Source: Quillaja saponaria
Taxonomy: Eukaryota > Streptophyta > Magnoliopsida > Fabales > Quillajaceae
NCBI GenBank assembly: GCA_029379385.1
Contig: CM055609.1
Span: 5,022,001-5,086,000, forward strand
Direction of reading: 5' to 3'
DNA: 64,000 bases
Of this stretch, positions 38,518 to 50,500 are shown one piece after another (the first letter of the stretch is position 1; each line of letters opens with the position of its first letter). A program made the position numbers and the translations under genes. The notes beneath the pieces were generated by a model, which saw only the letters and a program-made list of their open reading frames with translations, had not been told where the DNA came from and ran no database searches.

Positions 38518-41500
38518 CTACTGGGAATTGCTGCTGCTCTGTTTTCTTTCCGATTTTCCTTTTTCCTTTTTTTCCTTTAAGTCGGTTTCTGATCTGGAAC
38601 CCTCACTTTCAAATGGCAGAACAACTACTGGGGCTGCAGGTACTGAGTGCCAACGCTCCTTTACCAAATTTATGAATTTCTTAACCATTTCTCTCCGGAA
38701 CTCGAGTTCCCGTGTGAAAAGATCAAAGAGAAGAAAGGAAATGATATACTTGAATGGGACAATTAGGATAGTGGTTGCAGAAGATAACAACACTAGTGCT
38801 ACCTCAGTAGTTATCTGAAAATTACAGATAAAGAAAATAGCCGTCACACATCAGAGCAGAAAGTAAAGATCTAAGTAATATAAACATACTTTGACAATTG
38901 ATAAATAATTTTCATTATCAGAACTTACTATTTGTAGTATCTTTCTTATACCTATTTTCAATTAGTTTGTAAGGAGTCCTCTACTTAAGTGTCTTCTCAT
39001 GAATGGTTTGTTCCCTAGTTGACTAGTGAAAATATAAGATGGAAGAGTGAAGACAAACATTTGGCAAATGATTTCCATATGTGGCTGTTGAGAAACAAAG
39101 AATTACGAACTCCACTTGCATTAATGGGGTTCCAGAACAAATTGATATTTGCATGTTCATGCACATGGTAAATACATCCTTTGTGGAAAGTGACACCAAA
39201 CACTATCTATCCTTCTTTGACTGAACCATTATAATAATTTTCTCATTAGCCATGATACTCTACCTGAGGATGGCCTGAAAGGATAATGGAACGCATCTTG
39301 AGAAGAGTGACGTTCACATTCTGCAGATAACTCTCAACATCACGCATGGCATCTTTAACAGCTATTATCTTTTGAATTGTATTTGATGGAGGCTGATCAC
39401 GAAATTGTAATTATACCAAAAGATCGGCCAAGACGGCCTTGCTCCTTAAGCCCCTTTATTGTCAGCATTCCAGCTGCCAAAATCATCAACATCATGGGAA
39501 ATATATAGGACAGCAAGTTTCTGGAAAGGAAACTCAGCATATCAGCTTAAAATACAAAAAGTAATGTGGAAACAATCCACAATTCAAAACAATCATTCAC
39601 ATACTTTCAGATCAGCAATACATAAGAGTATACAGCTGTTTCTGAATCAAGAAATGTCTTCAGAACAGGTCTATAAGAAACACATATTCCAATAAACAGA
39701 AACACTTTCAGTTTATTACTAAACAACTTAAGCCATATGGTGCAATGACAAGTAAAAAGCATAGCTTTTATAAGTTGAAACACATCAACCATTCAAGACT
39801 GATAAATCTTTCACTGTGAGCTGGTCAGTGTTTATCATTATCCTCCCTTTGCTCTGTTTTAATCAACTTTTAAAGTCCTTTTAGGGGTAAGGGGAAGGAG
39901 TGACAATGAGGGGGGATATGCAAGTAAGATCCAAATGGAATCAGTGAAACTGTGACCCACAATTTACACAAAAGAGAAAGTATCCCTGGACAGCAAAAAT
40001 AGCAATACTGGCAACTAAATTTCAATAACCAAATTTAATTACACACTGTTGACAACCCAAAACCTAAAAATTGATCTTCAAATGAGAAAATATTTACCTG
40101 GAAACTTTCAAAGGAATTAAAAAACTTACAGAAGGAAAAGGGGTTACATATTCAGAGGAATTTTAATACATAACCTATACATGAATCATAACATTCCAAG
40201 TAGGTGACTGCAACTACATGAAATCTTGACATCCATTAGCAATTTGAGAAATTTGTCTAAAAGATGAAAACAAGCACCTGGTTATTTAATAGATTAATAA
40301 ATGCAATGAGCTGAGAATACCTAAAAATTATAGTATATGCCAATGCAAGAAAAGAAACAGTCAAGTGTGGCTCCTCCCAGCGCCTAAGCTTTTCAAAGTT
40401 TCTGGCTGATATGGCAAAAGGACACAGAAGCTCCTGTACAAGAGCAAAATTTCAGTTCATCAAATAACATAATTATAGTGCAATTAAAGCCAAATGGAAG
40501 TAAAAGTAACTAAGAACTATGCAAGAAGAACACCAGAGTTTGCTGGAAGTGCACTATGGCAAAAAAAAAAATAAAGTGCCATAAGTTAAAATTTTGATAT
40601 CTGCAGGAAACTCATTCATAGAAACATATATTCAAATTTAAGTTGAATTAACATAAACCAAGATCTATATAAAAAAAGAATGCAACATTTTCTCAAATTT
40701 CACTATGCCAAACATCAAAAGTGAATTGATCCAACAAGCATGTCCTGTAGTTCATCAGTCCCAACCATCTTTCACAGGTGAGAGAAGTTATTAAACTTGT
40801 TATTGAATTTATGAAGAAACCTCTCTCATCTATGTAAAATATGACAAATCTTCTCCTCCGCTTTTGGTACCTTTTTTTTTATGTAAGCTTTCAATTATTC
40901 GGGTTTCTTTTCCAACATTTGCCTTTTCTTTTCCCAGATATTCTTGAATCTGATATTTGCAATGGGATATCCTGCAGTCGCAAATAATATGTACCAGATT
41001 CACCACAGGAAGCTGATAACTACTTGCATAAATTACCAGGGCCAGTTGAAATTTATGACAACTCTTATACTTATTCCACTATGAGAAGTCTTACTAATAC
41101 TGATCAGACAATAATCTGACAAATGCAACACTCGGGATAGTAGTCGTGGGACAACTTCCATGCTATCTTAAATCACTCTACAAATAAGATTACAACATTC
41201 ACACATTCAACAACTCAAGCCACCATATAACAGATTTCCCTTTAACATAACTCAAGAAAGGTGAAAATTTGGAACTTTTTCCACTTCTTCTCAGAGATGA
41301 TTAACTTAAGATTGAATGATTAAATAATATTTGTCGAGTTCCTCTCACACTAAAGAAAATGTGATTGAAGAGCCTGGTACAATAAACAGAATACTCAAAA
41401 GTACTGATATCAACAAAACAGAAAGGATGATTATAATCAGTATAAGGAACCAAGTTGCATAACATATTAACTCTGGGCTGAACTTTTTCAGAGGATATTT

Positions 41501-44500
41501 CTATATATCAAGTTTTCAATTATTTTATGATTGCAGCATATATAAAAAATTGATTTTCCGTGATGATTTCAGATATAGCAAAATTTTTAGCTGATGGCCA
41601 TCTCCTACCCGTTGTCTTCTTGGGGGCAGGGGGAGAAGATATAGACACAATTCTAGTCCCTAGATGATCAATCAATAAAATATTGAGTCAATACGTCATG
41701 ATACAAGTTCAGGCTAATGTGGGCTACCCAAAGTCCCTTACTAATCAAGTAGATCAGTACGCCTGAAAGATAGCAAGCTGCTACGCCAAGAACTAGCTAA
41801 AGGAAGAAGGAGAGGGGGGGGGGGAAGTTAAGGTTGCCTACCTTGAAAAGATCAATGTTACTGGGTATGCCTGTTAGAGTTGCAGCATCAATGGTGGCTT
41901 GAGTTTTTTCTACCACCTGATATTTCTGATTGCATATTACTGCTGCCCTCTCTACAAGTGACACACCAGCCACAACATGATTTTTACTTAACGTCACACC
42001 CTGTTTTAATGGGGAGTTCCTCCAGAAAGTTATGGATGCACTAGACGCCCACGATGGAGACCTCATCCACTTCTGCAAATAGACACTTCCATCTATGTCA
42101 AACACATGGTTACTGCTTTCAGATACCTCAGTAGAAGGTCCTGTTTTTTCAGCTGGTTGATTGTGTGTCTCCATATATCTAGTAACCAGTGGGCCGCCCC
42201 AATAGTTTACCGCTAGAGTTTGGAAAACAACATCACCATATGGTGCAGTTTGCAAATATGAGAACTGAACAAGTTTGGTGGGATCATCCAACAACTTCCT
42301 CATAAATTGAAGGGCATGGAGTCTAGCAATACTATTGGCGGCACTAGTTCTTGCCCGTTCATTCCCTTTATGAGCACCATACACATGAAAGATTGATTCA
42401 TCACCATCCTCGGGTCCATACCCACGCATGAATTTGTGTAAAGCAATAACCTCACTTATGAATGCATGCCAAACATCTCTCCTCATTTCACCTCCCAAGT
42501 CAACAAATTCCAGCACCCATGTTTTTGACCTAATTAAAATTATATAAAGAGATATGAACATAAATCAATAGCTGATTGTAAAAAATCATCATCATTTGAA
42601 ATAAAAAGGTGTGTGTGTGAATGCTCAAGGAGGTGGTTATATGCACAGACAAAAAGGTTGGGTGCACAGAAGACTTTATCAAGAAAAGGAAAAAAAATTC
42701 TCCGCATGCAGCCATTTTGACTGTCCACCTTGCAATCCTCAATGCCAACCCCAAAATTTTTGAAACAAGGGGTTGGCAGATTGAACTGAATCAAGTTCTA
42801 TAGGATGTCAGATACCACTAATAGAATACTGACAAGCCATACACTAAAAATTTAATAATAATAATTATTTAATCCATGCCACAAGCACCAAAATATAGAT
42901 GAATTCAATTATCATCTAAAATACAAGCAATATAATGTAGATGACTTCAATAATTATTATCAAATATCTAACTCACAACCATTATAATGTATGAATCAAG
43001 CATATTCTTCAAAGTTGCTTCTAAGATCATGTTAAACGGCAGTCTACCTGATGAGAACTATAGAACAAAGTTGCTATGGTTTTGAAAGCACATTATCAAG
43101 TAAGCTGGCAGATAATTTATTTGCCAATTTTTTCATTTGTTGATTGCATGAGAAACCAATTGTCTGACACAAACACACTTGAAGCCATATCGATTGATTT
43201 GCTCATAAACTGCAAGCAAAAAATATTACCAGCTCTTTTCATTGTCTTATTAAAATAGCACAAGGACGTAAAAGCTTCTACATGAGTACATGGACAGTTT
43301 AGCTTGAACAGATAAGAACTTTACTAAAATTTGTTTCTAGGTTGTACTCAAGTTAACATGACCTTCAAAAGAAGTAAATAGCAGATCCAGGTATATAAAA
43401 TAAATCCTAAAGTCAGACAAATCCAAATCAGAAAACTAGAAGAAGCTTACTCACTCGGTTCCAGAAGAGACAGAGACAGCAGAGTCAAAGAGAGCAGACC
43501 CCAAAGGCCCTACTTTTGCCTTCTCCACCTGTGATCCATCCCTTGTAAGATCCAATCTTATGGTTTGTTTCTCTCCTAGTAAGCCGACTGCCTGCAAGCA
43601 GATTAAAAAATATCATTGATATAACATGAGAGACAGATTTTATTGATACAAGAAATATTAGTAATCCATCCCTTGTAAGATCCAATCAATATCTTTGCTA
43701 AACATCTATCATTCCAAGAAGTTGTGTTGTTTATTTTGTTTTTTAATTTGTCCTGGATGAGTTGTTCTGAGTAGTAATTGCTCAAGAGCAATCCCCATAA
43801 TAACAGCATTAAAGTTCTGCTCAGGAATTACAAGTAGATCTCACTTTTCTGTATTATGACAATTAACCAATAAGCAACTAGTACTTTTCATTGTATTATG
43901 ATGTCCTTGCATATAATATTAAGATCCTCCCCTGCAGGAACAGATTTGCAGTCTGGTAGTTGTGCTTTCAATTATGATTCCATATTACATGCAAAAGGAC
44001 ACAATTCCAGTAGAAAGCTTATTCAATGTTATAATGGTACAAACAATCACTAAATATTAGAATAAAAAAGAAATAAATAAAAGAACTAATCCTTAGAATC
44101 ATTTTCTACCTCAAAATAGATTGCTTTATCAGTAAGAGTAAGTTTGCCTGGCCATGCCAGATTATTCTCCCATTTAAGAACAGGCCGTTTTCTGTCGGAA
44201 CCAATGCACATTACTCTCTCCTCAGAAAGTTGAGGAAACTCTCGAATCTGGTATGACCTCCGTCCTTCATGTACTCTACACCAATGTAAATAAAGATTTA
44301 GTTTTCTACTCTTATACAATTATATTACTAGGAAGAGTTGTCACAAAACCTAAGCTAATGTGAAAAACTTGTTAATATATTACAAGTGAGCATATCTTTT
44401 ATTGCTCCATTTACAATTGTCAGAACATCAAATAAAAAATTAGTAAATCAAAGAGAGATAAGATAGAACTATGAACGCCCCTGATCAGTGCAATGGGATG

Positions 44501-47500
44501 TGTCTATTTATCCATCTCTTGACTCGAAATGGGAGCAGATTTGAAAAAGGATCTTAGTGTCTAGGGTTAGGCCAGAAGGGTTTCTTAATAAAGGAGTTCC
44601 TTGTTATCTGAAGTGAGTAAGAAATACAAAAAACTTCTGGTTAATCCAGGTCGTTTTTACTCATGTTAGATTGAAGCAAGGCTGAAATACCTACCATACA
44701 TCCTAAAATATAAACTTTGATGATTAAGGAGATTCTCTTTATGAAAAAAATATGTATTTCCTAGCCAAGAAAGAAATTGCTTTTTTTATTCGTGGTGATT
44801 CTTTTGATACTTAAAATCTTTAAATTCTGTTTATCTTTGTTCACCTTATGATCAGATCCAAATAAAGCTTACAGCTATAAAAGCCATCACATCATGAACC
44901 AATAAACAAAAATAGGGAGGAACCATAAACTCACTTCAGAAGTTCGTTAACATATGTTAACCACAAGCTTAAAGAAATGCCTTCTTCATTGCCGGCAAGA
45001 GCCTTGAATAGATTGTATGCTGTGGAACGATCAGCCAAACCAGAGATAGCAGGGGCAATACGAACAAAGGCCTCTTCTCTGACAAGCTTGCTCTGAGACA
45101 CCATCAGAAATTATTCTTTTCAGGTGACCCGTCTTGAAATTACATATTAACTAATTTAATATTGTTTTGATAAATATATTTCAAATAGGTTCTGTAAGGA
45201 AGACATTATTCTGAAAACTTCATTCAAAAGAAAAAGCGTTTACCAAAGGTTCCCTCCACCTCACTGTTCAATATATACAATAAACAACAATTAATGCCAC
45301 CTTGAAACTCACAGTTTCATCATCTCATCAAAATTTCCTCAATAAAATTGATCACCCACTAAATTAGCAGCTGAACAAAAATATAAAAAGGAGGCAAGGT
45401 AGGAAATCAGAGTATAAATCTTGAAATAACAAGCCCCAAAGTTTCATACTTGATAATTTCTCAATGGATTAAAATCAATGTGTTCTGATAGATCAAACTT
45501 CATTTTACTAGTTCAATTGTAAGTTGTAACTTTATGGCCTAACTTTCTAAGATACAACATTCCTTTTCCTTTCTTTCTTTTTCTCTTCTTTATAAACGAT
45601 AATCTATTAGAATTTAGAAGACAAACAAAGCCAAGTGATGAGTTGAGTGAATCAAAGTATATTCATCATATTCAAAGTATGTACATCCTAGTATATATAC
45701 TAGACAAGGGTTATTACCCAAACACCCTTATTACCCTTAACACACATACACAACACTCCCCCTCAAGATGGTGCATAAATATCTCTCATGCCCATCTTGC
45801 AAACAATAGAATGAAAAACTAAACTACTAAGTCCTTTTGTAAAGATATCGGCCAATTGGCTTTCAGATCTTACAAATGGTATACAAATGAGACGAGAGTC
45901 TAGTTTCTCTTTAATAAAATGTCTATCAATTTCAATGTGTTTTGTACGATCATGCTGGACTGGATTGTGTGCTATATTGATTGCAGCGGTATTGTCACAA
46001 TATAGCAGAAGAGGCTTTTCCCAAGATAATCTGAGCTCTTCCATCAACTTCTTAAGCCATAACAACTCACAAGTCCCGTGGGCCATCGCTCTGTATTCTG
46101 CTTCAGCACTAGATCTAGAAACCACAGTCTGCTTCTTACTTCTCCATGACACTAAGTTCCCACCAACAAATGTGCAATATCCTGAAGTAGACCTTCTATC
46201 ATCAAGTGATCCAGCCCAATCTGCATCTGTATAGGCTTCTAGTTTCAAGCTTCTATTGTTTTCAAAGAGAAGTCCCTTCCCAGGTGCAGATTTCAGGTAT
46301 CGCAATATACGATGAACTGCATCCAAATGGTCGGAACGAGGGTCATGCATAAACTGGCTAACCACACTAACAGCATAAGCTATGTCTGGACGAGTATGAG
46401 ATAGATAAATTAGCCTTCCAACCAGTCGTTGATATCTCTCTCTATCAACATATTCTCCATCTCCACTTTGTAACTTGTGGTTTGTCTCAATAGGTGTAGT
46501 TGCAGGCCTACATCCAAGCATACCTGTCTCTTCAAGCAAATCAAGGACATATTGCCTTTGAGATAGAAAGATACCCCTGTCTGAATGAGCAACTTCAATC
46601 CCAAGAAAGTAACATAGCTTCCCTAAATCCTTGATTTCAAATTCCTTGGCAAGATGACTTTTCAACTTAGATACCTCTGCAGGGTTATCACCTGTCACAA
46701 CTATATCATCAACATAGACAATAAGGATAGTAATCCTCCCATGACAGTGTTTTACAAACATTGTGTGATCAGCATTGCTTTGTTGGTATCCAAAAGAAAT
46801 CATCGCCTTCTGAAATCTATCAAACCAGGCTCGGGGTGACTGTTTGAGACCATACAAGGACTTCTTCAGCTTACATACCTTCCCTTCAGTCTTTTGACAT
46901 GAGAAGCCTAGAGGGATCTCCATATAGACTTCCTCAGCAAGATCTCTATGCAAGAACGCATTCTTTACATCCAATTGCTGTAAGTCCCAACCAAGATTTG
47001 CTGCACAAGAGATAAGAACTCTGATAGAATTCATCTTGGCAACAGGAGCAAATGTTTCTTGATAATCCACCCCATAAGTTTGAGTGAATCCTCTTGCAAC
47101 AAGTCTCGCTTTATATCTCTCAATCGTCCCATCAGCTTTTCTCTTAATGGTAAAGACCCATTTACAACTAATAGCTCGTTTTCCATGAGGGAGACTAGCA
47201 AGCTCCCAAGTATCATTCTTGGATAAGGCTTTCATTTCCTCAACCATTGCATCCTCCCATTTAGGATCAGCAAGAGCTTCTTTCCAATCCTGTGGAATAG
47301 ACACAGAAGACAGAGTGGAGACAAATGCTCTATATGATGGAGACAAAGATTTATATGAGACATGATTAGAGATAGGATGATGAGTACAAGTCCTAACTTC
47401 TTTTCTAATTGCAATAGGAAGATTAGTATCATCAATGACAGGAGAATCATGAGGTGTATTTGAAGAAGGAATAGCATCAGGAGACTTACAAGGATGTACC

Positions 47501-50500
47501 GGCATGGAAGCTGGGTCTGGAGAGAACTCTTGGCTAGGTAAAGCAGGTTCGATGGCTATTTTTCCATGTTGTCTACATCTGCGGCTATACTTAAGCAAAT
47601 CCGGCTTTGCTAGCCTCGTATGAATCTCATTATTCCTCTCTTCTTCCAGTATACTCTCATCCTGTTTTGCTTCATCTTCCTTCTCTTTCATTCTGTCCTC
47701 TATTAACAACTCAGGTAGCCACTCCCCCTTACTACCATAAGACACCTCTTCCTCACTATTACTCTCCCCCTGAAAAGGTGTCGTGGAGAAATAAGGATTG
47801 GATTCATGAAAAGTGACATCCATGCTAACATAAGTCTTCCTAGTAGGAGGATGGTAGCATTTGTATCCCTTCTGAGTGGCAGAGTACCCAATAAATATAC
47901 ATTTCAGTGCTCGATGATCAAGCTTACTGATGTTCTTTCCGTGCTCATGAACAAAGCAAACACAACCAAATACTTTAGGAGGAACCACAAAGGAACAATT
48001 ACCTTGAAGAACATCCAGAGGGGTGTTAAAATCAAGAGTCCGAAGAGACATACGGTTAATGAGATAAGCTGCAGAGAGAACTGCATCTCCCCAATAAGCC
48101 TTAGGGACATTCATAGTAAACATGAGGGACCGTGCTACCTCCAAAAGATGTCGATTTTTGCGTTCAGCTGTACCATTCTGAGCCGAGGTGTCAACACAAC
48201 TAGTTTGATGCATTATGCCATGATCCCGAAGATATTTCTGAAAATTACCCTCTGTATACTCTGTACCATTATCACTCCTTAAAATCTTAACTTTACAATC
48301 AAACTGTGTACAAACAAGTTTATGAAACATCTGAAAACAAGTGAATACTTCATTTTTAGCACGCAATAAGTACACCCAGGTAGTGCGACTAAAAAAATCA
48401 ATGAATGTAACAAACCACTTGTAACCAGATAAAGATACAACACGACTAGGACCCCAAACATCAGAGTGAATAAGAGCAAAAGGAGTAGTACTTTTATTAT
48501 TCAATAAAGGATAAGAAGCACGCTTATGTTTAGCAAATTCACAGGCATCACATAGCAAATTGTTCATAGTACAATGCTTAAGTAAGTCTGGAAACATGTT
48601 TCCTAGAACCAAAAAAGATGGGTGTCCTAAACGGCGATGCCACTGAACTAACTGCTGTTGAGAAGTAATAGAAGCACTACTCTGAAGAGATTGACTAGAA
48701 GCAACTGTGCCAACTGTGTTTGCCAAAATACTAGGACCATATTCCAATAAGTATAGCCCATCTTGCTCTTTACCATAGCCAATCGTTCTTCCTGTTCCCA
48801 GTTCCTGAAATTTACAACAACAAGAATCAAATATAGCTTGGCAATTTAAGTCTCTAGTGATTGAGCTAATTGACAAGAGATTCATGGAAAATTTAGGAAC
48901 GTGAAGAACAGAAGACAATGGTAAGGTAGGAGTGCACTGAATAGAACCTTTCCCAGAAATAGTGGACAAGGAGCCATCGGCTACCCTCACCTTGTCTTTA
49001 CCAGAACAAGGGAAATAAGTAGAAAAATTTCTAGAAGTACCAGTCATATGGTCGGAGGCTCCAGAATCAATGATCCAAGGCTCTGAATCTGTGGTGGAAT
49101 GAGTGCCAAGGGCATGATGAGAAGATGCAGCTGAAGTGGAAGGACAACCATCAAGTTTTGCCATCAGACGCCTAAGATGCTGCATTTCTTCAGGATTAAG
49201 TGCACTTGATTCCGTAGAAGGTGATGACTCAACAGTGTCAGAGACATGAGCTCGTGATCTAGGCGGTCCTACAAACCTGCCACCTCTGCCTCTAGTAGGA
49301 CGACCATGTAACTTCCAACATGTGTCTCTAGTATGACGAGTCTTACCACAATAATCACACTGCAAGTCATCCTTATCACTACCCCTTGCAATCTCAATCC
49401 CTCTAGTATGCACTCCTTTAGATTCTTTCGGAATAGGAGTTGCTACCATTGCAGATCTCTCATGAGTTACTACATGAAGCATAGCTATCCTCCTACTCTC
49501 CTCCTGTTGTACATAAGCATATGTCTGCCTCAGATTTGGAAAAGGATCTCTTCCCAAAACCTGAACTCTAATCTGATCATACTCAAGATTAAGTCCAGCC
49601 AAGAAATCATACACTCTCTCCTTATCCACCACCTTCTTGTAAGAAGCTGCATCCGCAGGATGTACTGGCTGATACTCCTGATAGTAATCCAACTCTTGCC
49701 ATAAACCACTCAGTTCAGCAAAGTACTGAGCAATAGTCAATTCTCCCTGCTTAGTCTCATGGAGCTTCTTCCTAAGCTCAAAGACTTGAATATCATTTCC
49801 AACTTGAGAATAAGTTTGGCACAAAGCTGTCCACATCTTATCAGCAGAATCAAGTAACAAATAACCACGGGAGATTTGTGGTTGCATAGAGTTAATCAAC
49901 CACGACATCACTAAGGAGTTTTCCGAAATCCATGACTCCAATAATGGATCTCCATCAGCTGGTTTCCTTTTGCTACCAATAACATAACCATACAACCCAC
50001 GTGCCTGAATAAATAATAGGCACGAGCGAGACCAAGCCAAGAAATTGTTGCCATCAAACTTCATCGGGCTAATTTGGAGGGAAGGATTATCGTTAGAGAT
50101 TCCAACTCTACTCCTACTCCCACTACTGCCATTCCCAGGACTAACAACTTCCTCTGACATGCTTAAGTAGAGAAATCAGCAAAGAAAACCAGCACTGGAT
50201 GAACTAAAATACAGAGAACTCAACACCCACCACCCACACAATCAACAAAACACCCAACCCTCTCAACAATACCTCCAGAACACTACCCAGAACTCAGAAG
50301 TACCTGCAGGCAACAAGATCATCCAAACAGATTCGAGAAACAGTACCCGCACCTAGGAGAATCGGGTCTGTGAGCTCTTTCTCCAAAAAACCAGGTTTTT
50401 CCTCCCAAGCAACCCTCGAAATCCCCTCTCCTATTCCACTCGAAGTCACCGAGGGCCTGAAGGAGGGAGACAGCTGCTTAACACGGCCGGAATTGAAGAA

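Noticed and set aside
39394..39417. 24-nt GT-AG mini-intron in place of the DUF639 frameshift
   Set aside because: Far too short for a plant intron, and splicing it would still give a stop within about ten codons.
46400..49710. Numerous small frames on both strands within copia A (and mirror frames in B)
   Set aside because: Alternative-frame shadows of the long gag-pol ORF; they recur in both copies only because the copies are similar.
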